NCBI GenBank assembly: GCA_029379385.1 | Contig: CM055612.1 | Location: 5,518,001-5,582,000 of the forward strand | Reading direction: 5' to 3' | Length of the DNA stretch: 64,000 nucleotides | Source of the DNA: Quillaja saponaria | Taxonomy: Eukaryota; Streptophyta; Magnoliopsida; Fabales; Quillajaceae | Shown here: piece after piece, positions 25,750-37,320 of the stretch | Numbering within the stretch: the stretch's first letter is position 1 | Layout of the letters: the number at the start of each line of letters is the position of its first letter | Position numbers and translations under genes: made by a program | The notes under the pieces: model-generated | What the model saw: the letters and a program-made list of their open reading frames with translations, nothing else | The model's database searches: none | What the model was told of the DNA's origin: nothing

Positions 25750-26318
25750 CAGGAAAATTCCTCACTTGCACCTGCTTTGCTTGGTCTTGACGTACGGCAA
25801 GTCCTCAGTCGAAACCACGAATCAAGCCATTGCAGATACCCGTGGTTGCAAACACGACAATGGCGGATAGAACGGGTCATTACATGACTTTCTGACGTTG
25901 GTGACGACAGCTTCGACTTCTCGAAAGTGGGTACTTGCTGGTATTGAAGTGGATGGCGCAGCAAAATGGACGGAGACGCAGAGATGTCTAAGAGAAAGAG
26001 TAGAGGAGAGATAGAAAACGAGAAATATGTTAATTGAGGATAGAACTATCAGAGACGGAAGAGTTGTAATTCTCTGAAAAGGTGTAACTGTAGTTAAAAT
26101 GCCGTCTCTGAAAATATATAACTTTTTTATAAAATACGAAGAAACTATCAGAGGCAAAAATAGATTATAAGAGTCGAAAAGAAAATATCAAAGACAATCT
26201 TTGTCTCTGATACAACTTTAAAATTTTGTTACATTATTTGTCTCGGATACTGACTTTCAAAGACGAAAAACTTATCTTCTTCGATAATTCATCTATGATG
26301 TTCTGATTTCTTGTAGTA
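25750..26318. mobile_element. CACTA-like transposon terminal region (degenerate)
   Basis: Less AT-rich block with repeated, mixed-orientation subterminal motifs of the type TATCAGAGAC: near 26047, 26101 (inverted), 26144, 26190, 26205 (inverted) and 26245. It ends at 26303-26318 with TTTCTTGTAGTA, the complement of TACTACAAGAAA, one base from the CACTACAAGAAA end common in plant CACTA elements. The opposite end and any transposase frame were not found, so this is a remnant or one end. A 111-codon minus-strand frame inside it is not recognisable. Confidence 0.5.
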
Positions 26319-27019
26319 CAAGTCACCTCAATCTCAATAGATGACAATTATAAAGATGCCATAAAATAATTTTGCAATTGACATACTTTAAAAATAGTAA
26401 TTCATTAATTAAATAGCATTTAAATTATAATAAATAAAATATTAAAAATTGTCATGTCATTATTTTAACAAGTGTCTTAAAACCGTTGGGTTAGGGTGTT
26501 TGTCTCCTCTGTTTTGTAGATAAAATTCAATTCATATTTGGTATATGGTGCATAAATACTGTCACTAACAATACATGATATGCAATGATAGATCAATTCC
26601 TTTTTAAAAAGGATTAAATACAAAATAATATTTCATGGTCATTTGTATATATTTTGTCTTAGAATCTCTGTCAAGATCTTGAGCTATATCATGGACAAGA
26701 TTTTCCCTTCTTCTTTTTTTTATAAACTCACTTATTAAGTTAATATGTTATTAGCGGTCAGATGTCTCTGGGTCTGCTTATGCCTATCTTGATTAATTAT
26801 CTTTTTAGTTTTATCAAATACAATGGACTAGACAATTTACGAAAATTTTACTTCTTATAGTCTCTTCCAAAGAGAAGTTAATAAAGAAAATATATTTTAT
26901 TGATTATCAGACTAATCCAAAGGACCAACTCCAATGGGGTTAGACAAAAACTTGACTCTTAAGTTATTAAATAAATATGTTGTTAGAAAAACAATATATA
27001 AAACATCAAAAATTTAAAG

Positions 27020-27425
27020 GTCTTATCAAACATGTTGTTGTTACAACACTATACTTAAAAAAAATATTGTCTACTTAGTTTTACAATTTGGGGGTTGCAG
27101 ACAAATTCTTTCAAGGAGATTCAACAAAATCTCTTAAAATCTTATTAATTAAATTGTACACAATTGCTTACGGAAACTATCTATATATAAAAAATAAATA
27201 GTCATGTTTTCAATTAACAATCATAACTGTTGGCAAATAAACTAAAATTTTGATTTCATTAGTTGTGTCTTTGACACAAAATAAATAAATAAATAAATAA
27301 TTTATAAATGTTAAATCCAATAGTTATATCTCTTGACATACCTAATTATTCATAAAAAAAAAAAAAGCATTTCAATTTAGAACTTATATTAGAATCTATT
27401 CAACAATCCCTCACTAGATTATAAT
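27020..27425 (+). repeat. Spacer direct repeat, copy 1
   Basis: Resembles 28770-29290. Shared landmarks: ACAATTT.GGGGT.GCAGA, TCTTTTAAAATCTTATTAA-like sequence, CTTTTGACAT-like sequence and ATTAGAATCTATTCAAC. Function unknown, no frame. Confidence 0.6.
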
Positions 27426-28769
27426 ATACTATTATTTACTCTACCTTGGATAGTAAAAAAGTATCATTTAGATTAAATTTTCTACTAGTGTAATTACATT
27501 AAAGTTCTAATGAATTAATTGGTGCCCTCAAATTAAACCAACACTTCTTCTATTAGAATCCAAAATTAAAACACATGATACTATCCAATTATTATAAGAT
27601 TCTAAAAGTAAATCTAGTGCAAATATGGTCATCTGCTATTTCTGAATTCACGAATGTTTACAAAAATGACATTTTAATCTTTGTTAGAAACACACCACTT
27701 CTATATTCATATAGGTGGAATTACTATACATAATTAATATACAAATTCTACATTAAGAGTTATATACACTTCACTCATCCTCCACACACATTTTTTTAGG
27801 CATCGACATCTTAGAATAGGGCTATGATATTAAAATTGAAAATTCAGTGTTTTTTCAAAAGACATAAATTGTGACTTGTTATTACCCATTAAACTTTGGA
27901 AATAGCTTTTAGTAAGTCAAAGTTGGTTTCTCAATATTGGTGTCTTTTTATTAGAGGGTTTCAGCCTAATTCTACAAGATGATAATTTGGCTACATATCT
28001 CGGCAATTCGGTCAACCTCACGAAGACAATAAAATTCATTCTTAAATTTGTCTAACAATCATAACAACTTACATTCATGTCCAGACATATCATCATAAAT
28101 TTTTTTATAAGCACACTTAACAAATTGGCTTCAACATTACAATAGACAAATATAATAAATACTCATTGGATGTGGCCATGAATTTATATCCATAATAAGT
28201 TATGGAATATTTTCAATCTTCTTACCATTTGCGACTAAACAATCTATTTGATTTCATTATAAATAATTGTATTTCTTGCTTGTCCAATAAATTGCATTGT
28301 CTTACAAGACTCAGTGATCTCACACACTAGTTATCCAACTAGTTTCAATGTGTATTCTTCTAATATACCAAAAAATCATTATCAAATTATTCTCTTTGAT
28401 TTTCTTGGTACCATATATATTTTTTCAATAACATGTTCACTACCCCACAATTTTGAATTATTTCAAAATCGGATACTACCTTTCAAAATTAAAAGGTACA
28501 TGGAAATATTTATATTAGATTTCATAAAACCCTGCATCAAGTTACTTGGTAAACAAATTAAAAGTAAAATGTGATTATAATCATATGATTAAAACATATC
28601 TCAAAGATATATTTTATCAAATGCATGGTTAAGTAAAAGGGCATTTTGCCTAAATGTCAACCAATCCAACGCTCCCAGGGCCAAAATTCATATATATTTA
28701 AAACTTGCCCATGGCAGTTGTTCAAGAAACCAACCGTATAATTAATATACAAAATATAAAAAATTTATA

Positions 28770-29290
28770 GATTTTGAGATGTGTTGTTTGTTGCAATACT
28801 ATCTTTATACCCTTACAATTTAGGGGTCGCAGAAAGATCTTTACATGACTCAAACAAAGTCTTTTAAAATCTTATTAACTAACATTATACACAACTGCTT
28901 ATGAAATTCGATTGTTACATCTTTTGACATTTATTACTACTAGCCACATATACGTGCATATCCACATGCCTAAGTAATTTTTTTTAATAAGTAAAAATTT
29001 GTCATTTTAACTTTTTGTAGTTATATTTAAAAAGAAAAAAGAGGAGTTAGTGTGTGAGTGAAAGTGGGTAGTTATTAAGAGATAAAAGATAAAAAAGTTG
29101 TAATTGGTATGTGAGTGGATTGGTAATGGGTAGGAGAGAAAAACTATTTTTTTTAATTACTTTAAATTAGATTAATCATTTTATACTATTCTAAAGTAAG
29201 AAACTATAAGGGTTTTCTGACTTCTAGAGTAGTATAGATTTATCAAAAAGTATTTCAATTTAAGCAAACATTAGAATCTATTCAACGTAT
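28770..29290 (+). repeat. Spacer direct repeat, copy 2, with insertion
   Basis: Partner of 27020-27425, interrupted by about 300 extra bases (roughly 28930-29235) rich in GTGAGTG and GGTAG motifs. The insertion weakly resembles 48400-48630 (both end near AGTATAGATTTAT or ATATAGATTTAT), so it may be a small dispersed element. No gene. Confidence 0.5.
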
Positions 29291-31121
29291 ATATTATAGC
29301 CACTTTTGATATGGTTAGGTCCAAAACATGTAAGACTCTTACTAGTATTAAAAAAGTTATGGAAAACAAAAAAAGAAGAAAGTGTGACAATTCAATTATG
29401 AAAACCATAAAACAATCCAAACTAAACTTGGGACTGTTTGTTTTAGTCACTCCAATTAATTCCAGGGGCAAAAGGTGAAACATGCAATTAATTATAGCGT
29501 GTGGAAGGATTTAATTTCAATATTTTCAACTCTTTAAAATAATCTAACACTATTTATAGCGTGTGCAACCGGACGGTAAGGATTAATTTAATTTATTATA
29601 TTCAACTTGACAAAATTTTGTTGACTAAAATTAAATCATACACAACTAAAAATTCGAGCGAATTGATCAGTTAGACCCAATTAAAAATCAACACCATTTA
29701 ATATTCAATTTTGTTCAGGTTGTCAAGTTTCGGTCATGCCTAACCGATGGGCTTTTTCAAATTTTCTTCAAACCCCCTAACTATTTATTTTGTCATTTCT
29801 CTTATTGAAGTTCTGCGTCATAATTAAGGATCAAAATGACATTGATAGTTGTCATCATTATTTATTTTTTTGTTGTTGTCAAGCTTATAGAAATTTATGA
29901 TAATTTTACATCTCACAGCGCTCTCGACTTCCAGAAAAAAATTTGGATACATAAAACTAATGAAGAGAGTACATTTTCTTGACCATCTGGCCAACCCCTT
30001 GGTGTCCACTATTTGGATTTTGTTTATAAAATTGAGTTTATGTGTACGGATAGTAGACAATTTGCAATCTAAACTTTAAAAAAAAAAAAGAAAAGAAAAA
30101 GTGAATCTCACTTAATAAATGAATAAATTTATATTTTATTTAAAATAAATTTTATAATTTATATTATTAATAGTTTTTAAAAATCACTGTCTTTCAATTT
30201 CATCATTCTAATACCAAATACAACATATATGAAATTTATTTTAAATTAATTTAATTTCATACCTTTTTTTTTTTTATTGTTCTTAATAAACTATAAAACA
30301 GAACAAATGCTCATGACCTACTCTTTAAAAAATTTATATCTCAAATTTCACATACGTTTAAAATTATAAGATTAATATTTGTTTTTTTGTCACTAGGGAA
30401 AAATCTAGGAAACACCCAATTTACAAACTATCCATGTTCATAACTCATAAAATGTTTTGAAATGAGTAAGTGGAAGTCAGGATGTAGGTGCTAAACCTTT
30501 TGAAAGGAGAAAAAGTTCAGCCAAGGAAGAAATTGGCATGGTGGCCCTGCAACTTGCCTTAGTCAAGTAAATATCACTATGTTTTTCACGCTTATGACTT
30601 TACCCTTATAAATACAAATTTCTTTTTTCACTCAAAGAATTAGTCAAGTACTTAATGACATATTCTTAACTAGATCGAAAAGGCGTAAATTGTGGGATGA
30701 CAGATTTCAGATTTTGGATGTCATAATTTTATGCAACACGAATTTAGTTTAATATTGTAAATTTCTTAACTCTGCTTAATTAGTCACACCATCTAATAGT
30801 TAAATAAAAAATTAAATAATAAAAAAAGTGCACCTATTAAGAAATGTCAACCGAACCCAAGTATGATAACATCATTATTTGAAAACTAATTATGTTAAAA
30901 ATGAAACTACAAATTAAGAAAATTTAATATGATCATTATTACAATACAAAAAGAACATAGGACGAAGGAGGGAAAAGGTGAAATATGTTGGAATCTTGGA
31001 AGAAGTTCTAAATTTCAAAAGAAATTACACAATTGGAAACATAAGAAGAATTGATGATGGTGGGAACCTTTCTTAATTAATTGATTACAGACAAATTAAA
31101 AGTCCTGTTGCAATTACTCCC

Positions 31122-31129
31122 TATTTAAA
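31122..31129 (+). promoter_or_regulatory. TATA-like box of RLP3
   Basis: TATTTAAA followed by CCCC, 72 bases before the ATG, in the same context as RLP2. Confidence 0.5.
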
Positions 31130-31200
31130 CCCCATGTCATTTCTCACACACCATTACAAGAAAGAACCTTAGACATACACATATTCATATGTTTATGAAA

Positions 31201-34200
31201 ATGGGGTCAAAATATATGTTGTTGAATTTGGTAATGGCATTGACTTCTCTACAACAATTAGGGTTGTTGTGGTTTTGTGATGGGTGTTGGGAGCAAGAAA
31301 GAAGTTCTTTATTGAAGCTTAAAGCCTCCTTCAGTTTCCCACCATTATCATGGGTTGAAGGTTCAGATTGTTGTGAATGGGAAATGGTTGAATGCAACAA
31401 CATTACAGGGAGAGTCATCAGCCTCAATCTTAATCATAGGATGGATGATTGGAACTTGAGAAAATGGTACCAAAATGCAGCAGACTTTCTTGTCTTCGAA
31501 GATCTCAAAATTCTCAACCTAAGTTCCAATTCCATACATTGTTGTGCCCAGAATCAAGTTCAAGGTTTATTGATTTTTCCTTTTTAATGAATTTTTTAAA
31601 TGAATTATACAGGCTACGTTTAACGTTTTTTCATGCAGATTTTGAAAAATTATCATGGTGGTTGATGAATCTTGAGGTCCTTGACTTGAGCTTCAACTAC
31701 TTCAATGACACCATTGTGTCATCTCTAAATGGGTTTTCATCTCTCAAGTACTTGAATTTACAATGCAACCTGTTGACAGAGAGCTCAAGTAATTAATTAT
31801 ATATACTTTTACTATTGTAATAATTGATATCGTACGATTCATTGTGATTCATACTTTGTTGGACCATACTGAAATCTATATTGTACGGATTATATTGGTT
31901 TTTGACTGATATATATACATACAGTATGTTGAATACGAATTATTCCTAGGTTTCAGAACATTATCATCGCATTTGAGCCACATAGAGATCCTAGACTTGG
32001 GTGGGAACAACTTTACTAACAACATCCTATCATCTCTAACTGGATTTTCGTCTTTGAAAGTTTTGCTGCTAAATAACAATGGATTGAAAGGAACAATCAA
32101 TGTTCAAGGTATGTATATATAGTTAAAATCTTATCCTCCAATGGGTCTAATTTGTTAGCTTGAACTTTAGAGATGATGTAGTAATATGAAAAATATATAT
32201 ACAGATATAAATAATTTGCTTGGGTTGAAGGAGCTGAGTTTGAATGAAAATAAAATTGAAAGTTTACAAGTCTTTGAAGGTATGCATTCACTCTGTTATC
32301 TTTCTCTGAAAAACTGCATGCATTTGTAGTAATATGAATCTCGATCGATGAACAGGTACTAATGAAACACAACCATGGTGGCCAAGCACTCTTGAAGTAC
32401 TGGAATTGAGTTACAATAAGCTCAACAACGATGTTCTGTCATCAATGATTTTGAGCAAGTTTCCATCTCTAAAATCACTTGATTTAAGAGGCAACCTCTT
32501 GCAAGGATCAATAGATATAATTAGCGGTTGGTTTAATTTTAATTTCATTGCGCATGTTTGATCATCTGAAACTTTCATATAATTATATACAAAAACATAT
32601 ATAGGAAGGCCTTAATAAATTAATTAATTAATTTTATGTATTATATACATTTGCAGGAGGACTTAGTGCCTTGAACAACATGGAAATTCTTGATTTGAGC
32701 AACAATTATAATATTTCAAAATTTGTGGTCCCAAAAGGTATAATTTAATTCTATCCAAAATTTATATATTATATATATTAGAAATTCCTTATAACTATAT
32801 ATATATATATATATTCCTAAAAACTAATTCACTCAAAAGTTTACTTTTAATCCCCTCTTATGTTTCAGGCATAATTCAAAGATTAAGCAAGTTACGAGTT
32901 CTTTATTTGGATGAAGTAGGTGGTTTAGATGGAAGAACACTACAACGATTATTCAAAGTCTTTTCATCCGTTACTGAGCTTTATCTTAGACGTAACAAAT
33001 TCCTAGAAATGATTTCTAGTAAAGGTAAGTTTTGTACATCAACTGATCAAATGTTGTTGCAATGAAAACAAATATAGTACTACTGGTATTATAAAAGGTA
33101 TTCTTATATATGAATTTTATGTAGATTTTCAGGACTTGCACAACTTAAAGAATTTACATTTGGATGCTTCTTCAGTTGGAAATAACTTTATTCAAAGCAT
33201 CAGAATATTTAACTTTTTGAAGGTTTTATCTTTGAATAACTGTGATATCAATGGCACTCTGCCCGACATAGGTAATTCATCTATTTTCTATATTTGCTTT
33301 AATATAGTTTCATTGTTCTTTTAGTCGAATCATATTCATCCTTCATAGCTTTTTCTTTTCTTTCTAAATACAACTTTCTTTTCATTTTCAGGTTGGTCTA
33401 ACCTAAATTATCTTGAGGAATTACATCTAAGACATAACAATTTTGTTGGGACAATTCCTCAATCTTTTGGTAACATGACTTCTCTTCGAGTGTTGGACAT
33501 CTCGAGAAATAAATTTAGTGGTAATCTAGGAACTGCTCTAGCAAGCCTTACATCACTTAAATATCTTTGTTTCTCCTATAACCAGTTTGAAGTTCCTATA
33601 TCGTTTACATCATTTGCCAATCATTCAAACCTTCAATTCATTTATGGGGTTGAAAACAAAGTCATACCTGATCCAAGTCCAACACTACTTCATCCCAAAT
33701 TTCAATTACAAGTTTTTAGTTTGTCTTCCGCAATTAAAACCAATACTACCCTTTCCTTTCCCAACTTTTTTCTTTACCAGTACAATCTAACAAGAGTTCA
33801 TTTCACCAACTGTAAATTTCAAGCCGAAATTCCAACTTGGTTATTTGAGAATAATACTAACTTGATGTATTTTAAGCTCAAAAGTTGCTCATTTAGTGGG
33901 CAGATCCAGTTGCCATTACATCCAAAACCCAATCTTTTGCAATTTGATGTTTCGTTCAACACGATAAGAGGCCGAATTCCAAGTAACATCAGTTTAATCT
34001 TTCCAAACTTACAGCAAGTGGTAATGTCTAGCAATGAGCTTGTTGGTTCAATTCCTGGTTCTTTTGGTCAAATGAATTCTTTGACAAGGTTGGAATTAGC
34101 GTACAACTATTTATCTGGAGAAATACCAGAAAACATATCTGCTAGCAGTTCTCCTCTTGGATTGTTAAAACTCTCACACAACAATCTCAAAGGGAAATTG

Positions 34201-35529
34201 TTTCCAACTGTGTCAACACTAACTAGCTTAGCTTACTTGTTTTTGGACGGCAATGGCTTTGAGGGCAACATCCCTATAAGTTTATCCAATTCCTCCCTGC
34301 TGGGGTTGGATATAAGTCGAAATCAATTGGTGGGAAAGCTACCCTTATGGATTGGGAATTGGTCGAATTTACAGGTGATTTCTATGTCAGAAAATCACTT
34401 GGAAGGGCTTATTCCAACTGAGTTTTGCAAACTTGAAAATCTTGTTTATTTAGACATGTCTGTGAACAATTTGTCTGGCTCTTTCCCGCCTTGCTCCAGT
34501 ATGGTTTCTTTGAAGTATCTCTATCTGAACGAAAATAAGCTTAGTGGTGTGCAAAGCAGAGATGGCAAAGTTTTCAGTTCAAAGTACTCTTCCTTGGTGT
34601 TAATAGATCTTGGAGACAACGACATGCGTGACAAGATTCCAGATTGGATTGGCAGTCTAGCTGCATTGAACATTCTTGTCTTGAAAGGTAATCGTTTTGT
34701 GGGTCCGATACCAAATCAACTATGCTTAATGACAGGATTAACCATCATTGATCTTTCTCATAACAGTCTTTCGGGTCCTATACCTTCTTGCCTAAGTAAC
34801 ATTACTTTCAAGACAATTGAGCAACAGGTGGGAGGAATAGATAATTTCACAAGAGGGTTGTTAATTCGTGGACATGATAGTAGAGGATTGAATTCATTAA
34901 TATATTTACAACCATATGTTGACTTCACGACGAAAATGTCAGAACACAGATTTGATAACAAAGTCATTGCATTGTTGATTGTAATTGATTTGTCACACAA
35001 CAAATTAGAAGGAAATATCCCACCTGAACTTGGGAACTTAACAAAGATTCATTCCCTCAACCTGTCTCACAACTATCTAACAGGACAAATCCCTGTTAGC
35101 TTCGCCAATTTGAGGCAGATTGAAAGTTTGGATCTTTCTTTTAACAACTTGAGTGGGAGAGTTCCATCTCAGTTAACCCAGTTAAATTATCTAGCAGTTT
35201 TCAGTGTGGCACATAACAATCTATCAGGACCAACCCTAGACAAAGTAGGTCAATTTTCAACCTTTGAGGAAAACAGTTATGAGGGCAACCCTTTTCTTTG
35301 TGGATTTCCATTGCATACGAATTGCAGCAATAATGGTGACCAAGATGATGAGGGAGCAGATGATGACGATGGTGGTTTTATAGACATGGGTGTTTTCTAC
35401 ATTACCTTTGCAGTGTCTTACATATCGGTATTATTGGGAATTGCAGCAGTTCTCTACATAAATCCACAATGGCGACAAGCTTGGCTTTACTTCATTGAAT
35501 TAATCATCAACAGTTGCTATTACTTTTGA
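31201..35529 (+). CDS. RLP3: leucine-rich-repeat receptor-like protein, long form
   Basis: Tandem paralog of RLP2. Nine exons: 31201-31564, 31639-31788, 31950-32108, 32205-32279, 32356-32526, 32657-32737, 32869-33024, 33125-33271, 33392-35529; 3441 bases, 1146 aa. The first eight exons are exactly as long as those of RLP2 and all introns are phase 1. Same domain order: signal peptide, LRR N-cap (CWEQERSSLLKLKASF, CCEWEMVECNNITG), LRRs, island, C-cap FLCGFPLHTNC, acidic linker (about 1082-1096), transmembrane helix (about 1100-1124). It departs from RLP1 and RLP2 in the island (YVDFTTKMSEHRFDNKVIAL) and in the tail, which ends at NSCYYF. An in-frame Met four codons upstream (31189) is an alternative start. 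Intact. The divergent island hints at a different ligand or co-receptor surface, which is inference. Confidence 0.9.
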
Positions 35530-35870
35530 ATTAGGGCACCAACATTATTTGTTTGTTCATTTGAAGCTATGAGACATTGTTAATCTCTTAAGTTTTAAAT
35601 GACTCCTCATTTGTGCGTATGTGCTTTTTTCATTGTTTTAAAATTTAATTACGAAAATTAGTGGAAAAAAATAAAATCAAACCATTGATTTTTCAGTTGT
35701 AGATGTATGAGAGCATAACGCATTCTCAGGACACACCACCTAATAGCTTAAAATTTTAGTTGAAATGATTATTTGATATGCTATGACTTTAGAGTATAAT
35801 GAATTGTGGACATGATATCAAAACCTATACAAGTAAATTGTCAAGAGTTTTTTTCTTTTTTGGTTTAGGT

Positions 35871-37174
35871 ATTAAGTATGGAGGGACTAGTTTATGTGTA
35901 TATCAACCAATAACCCTTTTCCGGTCTGGTCGAAAGCATATTATTCAAGACATGATTAAGTAATTTATTAGGTTTTACTCTTCACAACCTCTTTAAAGAT
36001 ATTCAAATCTATGAATTCAATAAAAGGATCACATTTTCTATACCATCAAATCAGCCTATTAAATTTATTATGATAATTAAATACTGATTAGGTAGAATTT
36101 TTAATGGAGGGTTATCACAGGCCTTTAGTTGACACAGCCAGGAATTGAACAGACACAGCATTTAAAGTGAAAATGAAGAAAATTGTAAACGCATATGATA
36201 ATGTAATGAAGCACCAGTATTCAAGCATGAGATTTTTCTGAATACACTGCCAAGGACAGCAGGGATTTCTAATGATCATTCAGATGAAAACTCACAAATA
36301 AGGGAACTACACGTGAGTAGCAAAACAAAGCAACTTACTTACTACAGCGTAATGAACCTATGGATAGATTTATTTGGTCTGGTGAGGGTCCCACCGTAAG
36401 GAATTGACGGTTTTACTGAATTCAGAAAATTTAAAATTTTATTCCTGTAAAACTATAACATAATCAAATTCCTACAACCTATTTTATTGTTTATGAACCA
36501 AATACACTTACAAATCTAATAAATAAAGATTTACCTTTTGAAACGTTGAAGACCAACTAGAGGGTTTCAAGATGACTTTCTAAAAATTTGTGTGCGCGCT
36601 AGCACAAGTAATGAAATTTGTTTGTTCTCACAAATACTCGATTTACTAAAATGTTTTAATGTAATTGGAACTCTGGCTTTTGTTGATATTCTCTTTAAAA
36701 GTACTACAAACTTTCGCTAATATCTTATCTCAATGAAATAGAATCTATTAGTTACTAAACTATAGATGATAAGATTAACTCTATAGTTTTAGTCAAAATA
36801 TAAAAATCATATTTTAAACTTCATATATAAGTTATTTGTAATTACATGAAAACCCAAAAATTATCATAATTAATTTACACTATTTTGTGTGTGACTCCTA
36901 AAATTCATATTAAATTAGTAGCATGCTACATTAATTTAATATATTTTTATTAGATCTCTATCTAATTAATAAGAACAATTTTATAATTTATTTGAATCAA
37001 AATAATTTTTGACTCACCCATTAATAAGGATTAATTAGTTGATTTATTTTTGAATTATACCTACAAGTCAAGATTAATGCCCAAAAGCATATGATGATTA
37101 CCTAGATAATATAAATATATTATAAAGTATTCTATTGTCATTTGCCATGCAATTCAATCGTTCTATTATTTAAT
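35871..37174. other. Intergenic spacer right of RLP3
   Basis: No gene recognised. AT-rich from about 36420. The stretch around 36120-36420 is somewhat less AT-rich but has no extended frame. Confidence 0.4.
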
Positions 37175-37181
37175 ATTTTTA

Positions 37182-37313
37182 AGGGTGATGTTAAGTAGAC
37201 AACAAAAGTATACAGGTGGACGAAAGTTTATTTAGAAGACAAAAAAAATACACCTGCCTTTTCCATATTTTCGTTTACCTATAAAAAGTGGGTAGTGGAC
37301 ATAGCACTACCCT
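37182..37313. mobile_element. Small MITE-like element with 7-base target duplication
   Basis: 132 bases flanked on both sides by ATTTTTA (37175-37181 and 37314-37320). The ends are imperfect inverted repeats: AGGGTGATGTTAAGTAGAC on the left and AGGGTAGTGCTATGTCCAC as the complement of the right end, 13 of 19 matching. No coding capacity. Superfamily not assigned; a 7-8 base duplication would suit hAT best. Confidence 0.6.
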
Positions 37314-37320
37314 ATTTTTA

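Larger units (their letters stand above)
29300..35870 (+). repeat. Tandem duplication unit B (contains RLP3)
   Basis: Counterpart of unit A (18110-25210), collinear in upstream flank, all nine exons, introns and 3' flank. The ~4 kb between the units (25210-29300) has no counterpart to the right of unit B that I could see. Confidence 0.8.

Noticed and set aside
25822..26157. 111-codon minus-strand frame in the CACTA-like block
   Set aside because: No transposase or other motif; the sequence consists of subterminal repeat motifs.
36390..36415. AAGGAATTGACGG resembling a conserved small-subunit rRNA segment
   Set aside because: Only about 13 bases match; flanking sequence is not rRNA-like, so no organellar or rDNA insertion is supported.
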